Source: SIG607 sp045533195 (GTDB taxonomy: Bacteria > Bacillota > Clostridia > Oscillospirales > Acutalibacteraceae). Taken from it: a stretch of DNA of 52,998 nucleotides. Below are positions 1-8,713 of the stretch, piece by piece. Made by a program: the position numbers and the translations under genes. A model generated the notes under the pieces. That model was not told the origin of the DNA. It searched no databases and was given only the letters and a program-made list of their open reading frames with translations. Numbering within the stretch: position 1 is the first letter of the stretch; every line of letters starts with the position of its first letter. The DNA lies in contig JAZSHI010000050.1 in the NCBI GenBank assembly GCA_045533195.1, positions 1-52,998 of the forward strand. The letters run 5' to 3'.

Positions 1-768
1 GTACACGCGGTTCCAAGTGTGCCGATCTGCGTTGTTCTTACGGGATATTCCGTCAACAGCGTAGCAAGGGATACCTTGACTACGGCAGAATGCGGCGAAC
101 AGATGTGCAAAATCAAAGCAAAGTCCTTGCTTTGTTCGCAGCGTCTTGCGAACATCGAAGTATTGGAAAAGCGGATAGCAGTCGTGGTCGTACTCGAAGT
201 TGGATACGATCCAATCATAAAACGCTCGCACCTTTTCCTCGTCGGTTTCACAACCGGCACAAATTTCGTCAGCAAGTTCTTCCGTTTGGGTATCCCACAG
301 GGTATCTCTGCCGTTGGAAAGATACGGAGTTTCCGGCTTGAAGACGAAATTATATGAAAACAACAGCATTATAATGGTATATGCCGATATCGCCAAAACA
401 CAAATTTTCGTCAGCAGTTTGTCTTTGCCAGAGCTGTTATCGACAATACCAAAGTACATCATTTCTATAGCAGTTACCACAAACGTTAGCATCGGCAGTA
501 GTCTGCGGCAGGAAAGAGCGCTAACAATACTCATTACCATGACGAAAAATAGGACAATCAGCACGACCACCCGCATAGGTGTTGACCGTATTTTCAGGAC
601 GAAAAATAAGGTAGGCAATGCTGACAGCAAATAGAGCGTCATCAGCATCGGTGAAAGCACAAAAAAGTCTTTCAGGTATAAACCGAGTAACAGGTTATAT
701 GTAAGTACGATAGCAAAGAAAATGATTCTTGATCTTGTGTTGGTTTTAGATGTGTTTGTCGCCTTCAT
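1..768 (-). CDS. transglutaminase-like membrane protein (3' part beyond window)
   Basis: An open frame of 256 codons runs from an ATG at 768 to the window edge with no stop, so the C-terminus is missing. AGGAG lies at 776-780 upstream of the ATG. The N-terminal half holds about four or five hydrophobic segments (roughly residues 14-32, 38-58, 67-85, 92-108, 122-142). The following soluble part resembles a transglutaminase core: KQGLCFDFAHLF contains the candidate catalytic Cys217, and RHTWNRVY contains the candidate His250; the catalytic Asp would lie off the edge. Proteins of this type act at the membrane as cysteine proteases or amide-bond enzymes, but the substrate is unknown here. It is transcribed away from the tRNA pair. 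Confidence 0.75.
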   Translation of the reverse strand, partial: MKATNTSKTNTRSRIIFFAIVLTYNLLLGLYLKDFFVLSPMLMTLYLLSALPTLFFVLKIRSTPMRVVVLIVLFFVMVMSIVSALSCRRLLPMLTFVVTAIEMMYFGIVDNSSGKDKLLTKICVLAISAYTIIMLLFSYNFVFKPETPYLSNGRDTLWDTQTEELADEICAGCETDEEKVRAFYDWIVSNFEYDHDCYPLFQYFDVRKTLRTKQGLCFDFAHLFAAFCRSQGIPCYAVDGISRKNNADRHTWNRVY

Positions 769-810
769 TTCAATTCTCCTTATATGTACGAATTTCATTG
801 AAACGAAGAA

Positions 811-845
811 GTGGCAGTACAGAGCAAAACACTCTGTACTGCCAC
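811..845. repeat. perfect 14-bp inverted repeat, 7-nt loop
   Basis: GTGGCAGTACAGAG at 811-824 is the exact reverse complement of 832-845, with loop CAAAACA. There is no clear T-tract on either side, so a simple intrinsic terminator is not the obvious reading. It lies 43 bp upstream of the transglutaminase-like gene and could be an operator, a transcript-end structure or a mobile-element scar. Confidence 0.7.
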
Positions 846-866
846 AAACAAAGGCTATTTAACATC

Positions 867-921
867 TTTTAAGAAAACAACAAACCCGAACGTTTCACCG
901 ATTGGTAAAAGGTTCGGGTTT
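867..921 (-). terminator. terminator after tRNA-Arg
   Basis: Perfect 10-bp arms lie at 882-891 and 912-921 (AAACCCGAAC / GTTCGGGTTT). On the minus strand they are followed by a T-rich run (GTTGTTTTCTT). It sits 11 nt past the 3' end of tRNA-Arg, so it most likely ends the tRNA transcript. Confidence 0.7.
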
Positions 922-932
922 GAATGCTTTGG

Positions 933-1006
<74 letters not shown>

Positions 1007-1010
1007 TTAC

Positions 1011-1040
1011 TTAAAATAAAACCGTCAAAAAATTGACGGT
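1011..1040 (-). terminator. terminator-like hairpin between two tRNA genes
   Basis: Arms ACCGTCAA and TTGACGGT (1021-1028 / 1033-1040) pair perfectly. On the minus strand they are followed by TTTATTTTAAG. The hairpin follows tRNA-Gly by one base, yet tRNA-Arg downstream has no visible promoter of its own, so it may be a leaky terminator or a processing signal. Confidence 0.55.
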
Positions 1041-1041
1041 T

Positions 1042-1116
1042 TGGAGCGGGTGATGGGAATCGAACCCACACGGCCAGCTTGGAAGGCTGGAATTCTAGCC
1101 ATTGAACTACACCCGC
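1042..1116 (-). tRNA. tRNA-Gly (anticodon UCC)
   Basis: A complete cloverleaf on the minus strand: acceptor GCGGGTG/CACCCGC, anticodon stem-loop CCAGC-CTTCCAA-GCTGG and T-loop TTCGATT. The anticodon TCC reads GGA/GGG. The 3' CCA is encoded (1042-1044). Confidence 0.96.
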
Positions 1117-1132
1117 ATCTTGCGACCTAAGT

Positions 1133-1161
1133 ATATTAACACATATTTGTCTTATAGTCAA
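1133..1161 (-). promoter_or_regulatory. sigma-A-type promoter for the tRNA-Gly/Arg unit
   Basis: On the minus strand TTGACT (1156-1161) is separated by exactly 17 bp from TAATAT (1133-1138), about 17 nt before the mature tRNA-Gly 5' end. Confidence 0.8.
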
Positions 1162-1180
1162 GTCTTTTTTAAAATATTTT

Positions 1181-1212
1181 TGTGTGCCGCTTGATTTTTT
1201 GAGCGGCACACA
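1181..1212 (-). terminator. hairpin ending the ruv-ecf-clp operon
   Basis: Arms TGTGTGCCGCT (1181-1191) and AGCGGCACACA (1202-1212) pair perfectly over 11 bp, immediately after the stop of the Clp ATPase gene. On the minus strand the stem is followed by an A-T tract containing ATATTTT, so termination is plausible but the U-run is not classical. Confidence 0.6.
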
Positions 1213-1219
1213 TATTTTG

Positions 1220-3487
1220 TTATTTATTGAGGATAATTTTGCCGTTTTTGACTGATATTTTCAGTTCTTTCAAATTGACTGTATTTTCATCTATAAGTAA
1301 AGAAACGATTTTATCTTCAATATGGCGACGAATGAAGTTGCGAAGCTCTCTTGCGCCTGATTTACCGCCTTCACATTTTTCTGCTATCAACCTGCACACT
1401 TCATTCGTGTAGGAAAGTGTTATTCCTTTATAGCTCATAGCTTCCTTGATTTCATCCAGCATTAAAGCGCATATTTTTGAAAGTGAAGTTACGTCTAAGG
1501 GATTAAATACGATAATTTCATCCACTCGTGCAATAAACTCAGGACGTAAAAATTCACTTAAGGATTTTCTTGCTTTTTCTTCATTAGCCTGAACAGCCGT
1601 CTTTTCAAAACCAAGTAAAGCGGAATGTTTATCACTACCTGCGTTAGAGGTCATAACAATAATTGTGTTTTCGAAATTAACCGTTCTTCCCTGCGCATCG
1701 GTAATTCTACCGTCATCAAGTATTTGCAGTAAGATATTCAAAATATCGGGATGAGCCTTTTCAATTTCGTCAAATAAAACAACTGAATAAGGCTTCCTTC
1801 TTACTTTTTCGGTTAATTGCCCTGCTTCATCATAACCTACATATCCGGGAGGCGCTCCGATAAGTCTTGATACTGAATGTTTTTCCATAAATTCCGACAT
1901 ATCAAGACGAATCATTGTTTCCGGAGTATCAAATAGTTGTTCAGAAAGAACCTTCACCAGTTCGGTTTTGCCGACACCTGTAGGACCTACGAAAATAAAT
2001 GATGCAGGACGACGCTTGGTGCTCATCTGTACTCTTGAACGTTTAACGGCAGAAACAACAAGCTTTACAGCCTTTTCCTGACCGATAATCTTTTCCAAAA
2101 TAGCATTCTCTAAATTACCAAGCTTTTTAAGGTCGTTTTCCTGAACCTTTGCAGCAGGAATACCTGTCCAAAGTTCAATAACCTTAGCAACGTCCATATC
2201 GGTTACAGTATTATCCGAAGCAGGAACGTAAAGTTCACTTGCTTGTTTTTTATATTTTTCGAGCTCGGCTTTAACCATTGCGATTTTTTCGTAATTGATA
2301 TTGTCAACATCTGCCTCGAGACTGTCAAGTTCGATTTGAGTTTCTGCAATTTTTTTGTTGGCAATATATAAATTATCTACGGCAGTATTAGCAAGGCTTG
2401 CACAAGCACAAGCTTCATCCATCAGGTCAATTGCCTTATCGGGCAAGAATCTGTCATTAACATATCGTTCTGATAAGCGTACTATTGTCGAAATAAGAGA
2501 ATCGGGGATGGTTACGTTGTGGTAACCTTCATAATATTTTTTAATTCCCATTAGAACCTTTTCTGCCTCAAGAAGCGACGGTTCTTCAATAGTAACTGGC
2601 TGAAATCTTCTTTCTAAAGCGGCATCTTTTTCTATATACTTCCTATATTCTTTAAAGGTAGTAGCGCCTATAACCTGAATTTCTCCACGGGATAAAGCGG
2701 GTTTTAAAATATTGGCGGCGTTCATAGAACCTTCTGCAGAATCACCTGCTCCCACAAGGTTGTGAATTTCATCAATAAATAATATTATGTTACCGGCGGT
2801 TTTAACCTCTTCAACAAGACCTTTTACACGGCTTTCAAATTGACCTCTGAACTGAGTTCCTGCCACAAGTCCGGTCAAATCGAGTAAGTGAATTTCTTTG
2901 TCAAGAAGACGCGCAGGAGCATTGCCACGGGCAATTTTAATAGCTAGTCCCTCTGCAATGGCTGTTTTACCAACACCAGGTTCTCCGATAAGACAGGGAT
3001 TGTTTTTAGTACGGCGGGAAAGAATTTGAATGGTTCTGTAAAGTTCCTCATCTCTGCCGAATATTTCGTCAAGCTGACCGTTTTTTGCACGTTCGGTAAG
3101 ATTGGTGCAATATTGCTCTAAAAAGCGACGCTTTTTACGTTCTTTTTTACCGTTTTTACCGTTATCTTTTGCTTTATCATCAGCTTCCTTTTGACTGGTT
3201 GCATCGGTAAACATATTATTTAAAAATGGGAATGCAGGGGTGGTGCCTAAATCAAATTCATCCCCTTCCCCGTCTCCGTTCATTGACATAATTTCCATGA
3301 ACTGATCACTCATTTGTTCAATATCTTCATCGGAAATATTCATTTTTTTGAGCATATCATCAATCGGCTTAATTCCGGAAGATTTAGCACAAACAAGACA
3401 AAGTCCCCTAGGAGAAGCATTTGGGTCCATTGTGTCGGAAATAAAGACTACCGCAGGACGTTTTTGACATTTGTAGCAAAGTTTCAT
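1220..3487 (-). CDS. clpE: Clp/Hsp100 AAA+ unfoldase, ClpE-like (N-terminal zinc finger)
   Basis: A 755-residue ATP-dependent unfoldase expected to unfold proteins and feed them to ClpP in the cytoplasm. The N-terminus has a C4 zinc finger (Cys4, Cys7, Cys30, Cys33) in place of the Clp N-domain repeats, which is the ClpE layout. After an acidic, low-complexity linker (about 70-120) come two AAA+ modules: Walker A GEPGVGKT at 168-175 and Walker B ILFIDE at 235-240, then Walker A GPTGVGKT at 501-508 and Walker B VVLFDE at 569-574. An LGF tripeptide at 625-627 is the likely ClpP-docking loop. A coiled middle segment (about 375-420) fits ClpC/ClpE. It is the last gene of the minus-strand operon. 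No CtsR, McsA or McsB lies beside it, unlike many ClpC loci. ClpC is the alternative name. Confidence 0.85.
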   Translation of the reverse strand: MKLCYKCQKRPAVVFISDTMDPNASPRGLCLVCAKSSGIKPIDDMLKKMNISDEDIEQMSDQFMEIMSMNGDGEGDEFDLGTTPAFPFLNNMFTDATSQKEADDKAKDNGKNGKKERKKRRFLEQYCTNLTERAKNGQLDEIFGRDEELYRTIQILSRRTKNNPCLIGEPGVGKTAIAEGLAIKIARGNAPARLLDKEIHLLDLTGLVAGTQFRGQFESRVKGLVEEVKTAGNIILFIDEIHNLVGAGDSAEGSMNAANILKPALSRGEIQVIGATTFKEYRKYIEKDAALERRFQPVTIEEPSLLEAEKVLMGIKKYYEGYHNVTIPDSLISTIVRLSERYVNDRFLPDKAIDLMDEACACASLANTAVDNLYIANKKIAETQIELDSLEADVDNINYEKIAMVKAELEKYKKQASELYVPASDNTVTDMDVAKVIELWTGIPAAKVQENDLKKLGNLENAILEKIIGQEKAVKLVVSAVKRSRVQMSTKRRPASFIFVGPTGVGKTELVKVLSEQLFDTPETMIRLDMSEFMEKHSVSRLIGAPPGYVGYDEAGQLTEKVRRKPYSVVLFDEIEKAHPDILNILLQILDDGRITDAQGRTVNFENTIIVMTSNAGSDKHSALLGFEKTAVQANEEKARKSLSEFLRPEFIARVDEIIVFNPLDVTSLSKICALMLDEIKEAMSYKGITLSYTNEVCRLIAEKCEGGKSGARELRNFIRRHIEDKIVSLLIDENTVNLKELKISVKNGKIILNK

Positions 3488-3507
3488 TTTAAATTCCTTT
3501 CAAAAAA

Positions 3508-4161
3508 TCAAAAAATATATGAAAATAAGCGGAAAAACAACGAATTATTGACGCTTTCTTCAGAGATAAATGTAGGCATAGTGACGTTATTTTTGAAACA
3601 TAGAGCTAATATAAAGCATAACAAAGTAACAATAACTATACCGTTAAGTACTCCGAAGGCTCCACCCAAAAGACTATTTACGCCGCTTACAAAACTGTAT
3701 TTTACAAGTTTATTAAATATATTCAGTACCAGTTTAAGCAATATTAAAAGTATTATGAACAATAAAATTGAAACGATTATATTAAGAATACCATAAATCG
3801 CTTGTTGTAAGTTATTTTCTACAAGTTCCGCTATATCTTCTTTACTTACAGAATTTGTTAGTCTTAGTTTATCAAGCTCAATGCCGAAATTATCGGCGCT
3901 TTTTGTGATAAATTCGGGTAAGACTTCTTTGGACGTTTCGCTGTTTTCAATTGACGAATAAATTTTATTTATCAGCGACGGCTCGATAAATTTACTGTAA
4001 ATATACGTCGATACAGACGCGCCGAAACAATAGGTTAAAAAAGCTGCACAGACAGTAGAAAGCAAAGATAGGAAAATTTTTACAGCGCCTTTTTTAATAC
4101 CAACAATAACGCTGATAACTAAAATAAGCGAAAAAAATATATCCAGGAATAAATATGTCAT
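3508..4161 (-). CDS. CvpA-family membrane protein
   Basis: A 217-residue integral membrane protein. It has an N-terminal hydrophobic pair (about 3-22 and 27-50, with the connecting VGIKKGAVK typical of the family), a polar central segment and two C-terminal membrane spans (about 123-146 and 165-190). CvpA-like proteins were named for colicin V secretion in E. coli, but their role in Firmicutes is not settled. It is 8 nt downstream of the DUF5711-like gene and 20 nt upstream of the Clp gene, so it is operonic. Family assignment is fairly safe; function is not. Confidence 0.75.
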   Translation of the reverse strand: MTYLFLDIFFSLILVISVIVGIKKGAVKIFLSLLSTVCAAFLTYCFGASVSTYIYSKFIEPSLINKIYSSIENSETSKEVLPEFITKSADNFGIELDKLRLTNSVSKEDIAELVENNLQQAIYGILNIIVSILLFIILLILLKLVLNIFNKLVKYSFVSGVNSLLGGAFGVLNGIVIVTLLCFILALCFKNNVTMPTFISEESVNNSLFFRLFSYIF

Positions 4162-4169
4162 ATCCGCAC

Positions 4170-5432
4170 CTACTGTAAAGCTATTTTTGTGATAAAATTA
4201 TGGCCTATTGCAAGGCAGCTATCAGAAGAAATAGGAACAATTTTTATTGTACCGAAGCCGCACTCGCCTTTTTTGGCTATATTTCCGTCACTATTAATAA
4301 GATATACACAGTTGCCGCTTAAAATGAATATTTTGTTAGATTTTATATTAAAATCATCAACCTGACCGCTGAAATCAAATTCATATTTTAGTTTTTTGGA
4401 ATTTGTATATATATTGAATTTATAATTACCGTCATCATTTTCACGGCTTGAAGCTATAGCCGTATAGCGTTTACTTGATTTGACATAATTAACGTCATAT
4501 TCCGACTCGTATTGCATTGTAGAATGGTCTTTCCACGAAATTATATCACATTTATTCTCAAAAACAACAGTAAAGGTCTTTTTAGAGGAATCAATTCCGA
4601 GAATAAGCTGTCCTTCATATTTTTTTGAAAATATGGGATCGGCAGAATCAAATTTAAGTATATAAAGTGAACTATAAAATTCGCCACCTGATACTTTTAC
4701 AGTACCAACTGCAACAGATTTGCCGTTTGGTGAGACAGCAACACTTAATATTGTCTCTTCCGGACAGAACCATTCGTATATTAACTCGCCTTTTTTGTTA
4801 AATACAGTAACCATAGAAGTAAATTTTTCTGATTTACTTGCAATAGCAAAGGTTCCGTTTCTTGCGATATCTCCTGCATATATGCTGTTGTCCATATTCT
4901 TTGTCAAAAGGCAGCTTTTTGCATTGTAAACCTTTAAACCTGTGCCGTTTTGATCATATAAAAGGCAACGGGTTTCACTTTTTGAAAGAACGGGATTTGA
5001 GAACCCGTGACCGTCTTTAAAGGAGACTTTACCGTTATTTGAGATAACAGATACATCCGTGTCAGAAAGCAAATAAAAATAATTGTCAGCCACATTAACT
5101 GAATAGGTTTCGGTCCCCGTCAGTTCAATGGGAAATTCATTTTTAAAGGAGAAAGTTGCGGTAAAATTACCGAATAATTCCTTTAAACCTGTAGGAGAAA
5201 GCATAGAAACAAGAAATAAAGCAAGAGTGACAGCCAAAACTATAGATACTAAAATTATGCGTCTTAATTTTCTGGCTTGTTTTTTGCCGTTCAGTACTCT
5301 GAAGGATGTCTTCTTTGTCCGTTTTTCTTTTTGAGATTCCTCGGCGCCTGACCGCATTTTTATTTCATTTTCTACACTTGATTTTATTAATTTATGTCGC
5401 CGTCTTTTTTTGTTTTTCAGATATTTGGGCAT
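4170..5432 (-). CDS. membrane-anchored beta-propeller-like protein (DUF5711-like)
   Basis: 420 residues. A long Lys/Arg-rich cytoplasmic N-terminus (1-57) precedes one membrane span (about 58-78). A large extracytoplasmic part follows, with repeating strand-rich units such as SPNGKSVAVGTV and short Gly/Asp turns that look like propeller blades. The layout matches the DUF5711 family of Firmicutes; that name is from memory of the family, not a search. No catalytic residues are recognised. The CvpA neighbour 8 nt downstream suggests a joint envelope function. The start is the first ATG after truA, with TCACCTC (anti-SD complement AGGTGA) just upstream. Confidence 0.6.
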   Translation of the reverse strand: MPKYLKNKKRRRHKLIKSSVENEIKMRSGAEESQKEKRTKKTSFRVLNGKKQARKLRRIILVSIVLAVTLALFLVSMLSPTGLKELFGNFTATFSFKNEFPIELTGTETYSVNVADNYFYLLSDTDVSVISNNGKVSFKDGHGFSNPVLSKSETRCLLYDQNGTGLKVYNAKSCLLTKNMDNSIYAGDIARNGTFAIASKSEKFTSMVTVFNKKGELIYEWFCPEETILSVAVSPNGKSVAVGTVKVSGGEFYSSLYILKFDSADPIFSKKYEGQLILGIDSSKKTFTVVFENKCDIISWKDHSTMQYESEYDVNYVKSSKRYTAIASSRENDDGNYKFNIYTNSKKLKYEFDFSGQVDDFNIKSNKIFILSGNCVYLINSDGNIAKKGECGFGTIKIVPISSDSCLAIGHNFITKIALQ

Positions 5433-5441
5433 TGTTTCACC

Positions 5442-6176
5442 TCAATATTCAACCCGTTTTAAAAATAATCCTTTGGCAGCTGCTGTAAAGCCGCCTAGTG
5501 CTCGGTTTTTGGTTTCAAAAATTTCATTAGCTATATTTTCACTGAGTCTGCCATTGCCGACGTCAATAGCGGTGCCAACCAAAATACGCACCATATTATA
5601 TAAAAATCCGTTTCCTGTTACAGAAAAGGTTAAAATTCCATCATTTTCGTCAATATTACATTCGAAGATTTCACGAATAGTATCCTTTACACTTCTATTA
5701 GCTGAAGAAAAACCTTCAAAATCATGAACACCGACGATTGAATCGCAAAATATTTTCATTTTTTTAATATCAAGCGAACCTACATAATGATAACTGTAAC
5801 GGGCAGTAAATGGATCAGCAATTTTTCTTGTATCTATTTTATAAATATAGGTTTTACGCTTTGCTGCATATCTGCAATGAAATTCCTTATCTACATGCTT
5901 ACAGCTTAAAACTCGTATATCATCTTTAAGAACAGAATTAAGTCCCGCTACAATTCCTTTATCACAAATATCATTATTCAAAGAAAAATGACAGTAAAAT
6001 TCTTCTGCGTGAACACCTGCATCGGTACGGCTGCAGCCCGTTAGGTCGGGGGCATAACCATAAAGCTTAGTCATTGCGTTTTGAAGACTTTCCTGTACAG
6101 TAATGCCGTTAGGCTGTACCTGCCAACCGTGATAATCGGTGCCGTCAAAGGATATTTTAATCAAATATTTTTGCAT
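5442..6176 (-). CDS. truA: tRNA pseudouridine(38-40) synthase TruA
   Basis: 244 residues, the normal length for TruA. The N-terminus KISFDGTDYHGWQ is the family signature. The catalytic aspartate is Asp52 in CSRTDAGVHA. The C-terminal half contains SFTVTGNGFLYNMVRI-like text (here ILTFSVTGNGFLYNMVRI), the RNA-binding strand and helix. The enzyme isomerises uridines 38-40 in the tRNA anticodon arm. It lies 3 nt downstream of ecfT; the ecfA1-ecfA2-ecfT-truA order is common in Firmicutes, which supports the whole block. Confidence 0.96.
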   Translation of the reverse strand: MQKYLIKISFDGTDYHGWQVQPNGITVQESLQNAMTKLYGYAPDLTGCSRTDAGVHAEEFYCHFSLNNDICDKGIVAGLNSVLKDDIRVLSCKHVDKEFHCRYAAKRKTYIYKIDTRKIADPFTARYSYHYVGSLDIKKMKIFCDSIVGVHDFEGFSSANRSVKDTIREIFECNIDENDGILTFSVTGNGFLYNMVRILVGTAIDVGNGRLSENIANEIFETKNRALGGFTAAAKGLFLKRVEY

Positions 6177-6179
6177 AAA

Positions 6180-6989
6180 TTACCCCATAAAAATTTTGAT
6201 CAGTACAATCAGAGCGCCCCAAATTAAACAAACAAAGAGCGCAAGAAAATCAGAAACTCTTAAATGAAGTTGCTTCATTCTTTGCTTTCCTACACCGCCG
6301 TTATAGCAACGACATTCCATAGCCTCTGCTAAATCATAGGCTCTGCGAACAGAAAGTATAATAAGCGGAATTAAAATCGGAACGAGCGCCTTTACTCTGC
6401 TTAAAAGACCACCGCTTTCGATATCGGCGCCTCTTGCCTTTTGTGCATTCATTATTTTTTGTGTTTCCTCAATTAGTGTTGGGATAAATCTTAAAGCAAT
6501 AGTCATCATCATAGTTAGCATATGAACAACTGTGCCCAGCCCTATAAGCTTTAGGGGTTTACATAACCGTTCTATTGCATCCGTTAAATCGTTTGGTGTT
6601 GTGGTGTATGTCAAGGTCGAACTGATTATTATAAGTAAAGCAATACGCACAGCCATAAACACGGCTTTATAAATACCGTCAACAGTAATTGTGATTTTCC
6701 ACCATTCAAGTAACACCGTGCCTGTTTTAACGTATAGCATATTAATAACGCCTGTAAAAATAATTATGGGAAGTATAACTTTAAGATTTTTTAAATATAT
6801 CTTAAGAGGAATTTTAGATATAATCATAATTATTACGGAAAAAACGAGAGATAACCCGATTCCATACATATTACCTAAAAAGATAAATACTATGATAAAA
6901 ATCAGTAATAAAAATTTAATTCTGGGGTCAAGCCTATGAATTACGGAATTTGCGGGAAAGTATTGACCGAAAGTAATATCACTAATCAT
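6180..6989 (-). CDS. ecfT: ECF transporter transmembrane subunit EcfT
   Basis: 269 residues with about five to six membrane helices. EcfT couples the two ATPases to interchangeable S-components that bind vitamins or metals. The coupling motifs are visible: KARGADIESG (about 184-193) and the second, altered one AMECRCY, where AxARGY is usual, so the Ala-Arg-Gly of motif 2 reads Glu-Cys-Arg-Cys. The RLDPRIKFLL near the N-terminus is also typical. It overlaps the end of ecfA2 by 8 nt. No S-component gene is nearby, so this is a group II module serving S-components encoded elsewhere. Confidence 0.93.
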   Translation of the reverse strand: MISDITFGQYFPANSVIHRLDPRIKFLLLIFIIVFIFLGNMYGIGLSLVFSVIIMIISKIPLKIYLKNLKVILPIIIFTGVINMLYVKTGTVLLEWWKITITVDGIYKAVFMAVRIALLIIISSTLTYTTTPNDLTDAIERLCKPLKLIGLGTVVHMLTMMMTIALRFIPTLIEETQKIMNAQKARGADIESGGLLSRVKALVPILIPLIILSVRRAYDLAEAMECRCYNGGVGKQRMKQLHLRVSDFLALFVCLIWGALIVLIKIFMG

Positions 6990-7848
6990 GGCGGGAACCT
7001 CCTTTGATCAATGATATTAAATATTCAGCGGCAGAATCAACAGTAAAATATTCTGCCGAAATATCTATACCCATATTTTTAAGGGTTAAAAGTACATCTG
7101 TAACCAAAGGCACATTAAGACCTATTTCTTTAAGTTTTTCGGAGTTTTTAAAAACGTTATCTACACTGTCGTGCATAACAACATTACCATCGTTCATAAC
7201 AATGATATTCTCGCAAATAGCTGCCATATCCTCCATACTGTGTGATACAATTATGATTGTTGCGTTATTTTCGCGTCTGTATTTTTTAATTGCCTCAAAC
7301 ACCGTTTCTCTACCAATTGGGTCAAGGCCCGCAGTTGGCTCGTCAAAAACGATAATATCAGGCTTCATAGCCATAATTCCTGCTATAGCCGCTCTGCGTT
7401 TTTCACCGCCCGACAGGTCAAAAGGCGATTTATCTAAAAGATGTTCCTTTAGACCGACAATATTTATTGCATCATTAACCCTTTTTTCAATTTCCTCATC
7501 AGAAAGCTTCATATTCTTAGGACCGTATGCAATATCTTCTTTAACCGTCTCTTCAAAAAGCTGATATTCGGGGTACTGAAAAACAAGACCTATTTTATAG
7601 CGATAAGCCCCTATTTTTTTAGGTTCTTCCCAAATATCGCTGCCGTCAAAGTAAACGACACCCTCGGTTGGCTTTAATAAACCGTTAAGTAATTGAAGCA
7701 AAGTGGATTTTCCTGAACCTGTATGACCGATAATTCCTGTAATTTCGCCCTTTTCAACCGAAAAAGAAATATTATTTACTGCCGTATGTTTAAACGGTGT
7801 TCCGGGTGCATAGGTATAGGTTAAATTTTCCGTTTTTAAAATCGGCAT
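6982..7848 (-). CDS. ecfA2: ECF transporter ATPase EcfA2
   Basis: 288 residues from the ATG at 7848, chosen because AGGAGA lies 7-12 nt upstream; an earlier in-frame start at 7887 lies inside ecfA1 and lacks such a site. Walker A GHTGSGKST is at 41-49. The Q-loop QYPEYQLF, signature LSGGEKRRAAIAG and Walker B IIVFDEPTAGLD follow. EcfA1 and EcfA2 form the heterodimeric ATPase that powers uptake through EcfT. The start is 16 nt after the ecfA1 stop. Confidence 0.93.
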   Translation of the reverse strand: MPILKTENLTYTYAPGTPFKHTAVNNISFSVEKGEITGIIGHTGSGKSTLLQLLNGLLKPTEGVVYFDGSDIWEEPKKIGAYRYKIGLVFQYPEYQLFEETVKEDIAYGPKNMKLSDEEIEKRVNDAINIVGLKEHLLDKSPFDLSGGEKRRAAIAGIMAMKPDIIVFDEPTAGLDPIGRETVFEAIKKYRRENNATIIIVSHSMEDMAAICENIIVMNDGNVVMHDSVDNVFKNSEKLKEIGLNVPLVTDVLLTLKNMGIDISAEYFTVDSAAEYLISLIKGGSRHD

Positions 7849-7864
7849 AATAATATCTCCTTTC

Positions 7865-8713
7865 TTAAAGTTTAAGTTGTTTTGCAATTTCCTCGGCGCA
7901 TTCCTTTACCGAAATAATTCCGCTGTCAACCTTAAATCCGTTTTGTTTTAAACGTTCTAAAAGCTCGGTAGTCTGCGGTATAGAAAGTCCTGCTGACTTT
8001 AATAAATCAATTTTTGAAAAAATCTCTTTCGGTGTGCCGTCTCCGGTGATTTTACCGCCTGACATTACAAGAACTCTATCTGCAAATTGAGCCTCTTCCA
8101 TAAAATGAGTAATAAGCACAACAGTTATATTTTTTTCTTTATTAAGCGTTATAAGAGCATTAAGAACTTCTTTTCGCCCCTGAGGGTCAAGCATAGCGGT
8201 GGGCTCGTCAAGAACGATACATTCAGGTGTCATAGAAAGTATTCCTGCTATTGCAACCCTTTGCTTTTGTCCTCCCGAAAGATTATGGGGTGCACTTTTG
8301 CGAAAATCGTACATATTCACTGCCTTTAGCGCCGAATCAACACGACTGCGAATTTCATCGGGAGAATAGCCTAAATTTTCCGGCCCGAAAGCAACATCTT
8401 CCTCCACTATTGAAGAAATTATCTGATTGTCGGGATTTTGAAAAACAAGTCCGACGCGTCGTTTGATTTCTATCTCATAATTATCGTCACTCGTGAGCAT
8501 ACCATCTACTTCAACAGTGCCAAAACTTGGTTTAAATAAACCGTTCATAAGCTTGGCAAGAGTAGATTTGCCCGAACCGTTATGTCCTAAGATTACAGTA
8601 AAAGAACCGCGTTTAATAGATAAATTAAAATCATTTAAAACTCGAGCTTCTTCATCATCTGTATATTCATAGGATAGATTTTTAATCTCAATAATGTTAT
8701 CAGTTTTCATCAT
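7865..8713 (-). CDS. ecfA1: ECF transporter ATPase EcfA1
   Basis: 282 residues. Walker A GHNGSGKST is at 43-51, Q-loop QNPDNQ at 92-97, signature LSGGQKQRVAIAG from 145 and Walker B CIVLDE at 165-170. The QNPDNQ motif and C-terminal extension mark the ECF ATPase class rather than a generic importer ATPase. The first 14 nt overlap the end of the methyltransferase gene, so translation of the two is probably coupled; a second ATG at 8710 is equally possible as start. Confidence 0.93.
   Translation of the reverse strand: MMKTDNIIEIKNLSYEYTDDEEARVLNDFNLSIKRGSFTVILGHNGSGKSTLAKLMNGLFKPSFGTVEVDGMLTSDDNYEIEIKRRVGLVFQNPDNQIISSIVEEDVAFGPENLGYSPDEIRSRVDSALKAVNMYDFRKSAPHNLSGGQKQRVAIAGILSMTPECIVLDEPTAMLDPQGRKEVLNALITLNKEKNITVVLITHFMEEAQFADRVLVMSGGKITGDGTPKEIFSKIDLLKSAGLSIPQTTELLERLKQNGFKVDSGIISVKECAEEIAKQLKL

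Noticed and set aside
19..634. three overlapping plus-strand frames at the left edge
   Set aside because: They lie opposite the transglutaminase-like gene, which has membrane segments, catalytic motifs and a good ribosome site.
6180..8713. a dedicated substrate-binding (S) component of the ECF transporter
   Set aside because: No small hydrophobic S-component gene exists in the operon.
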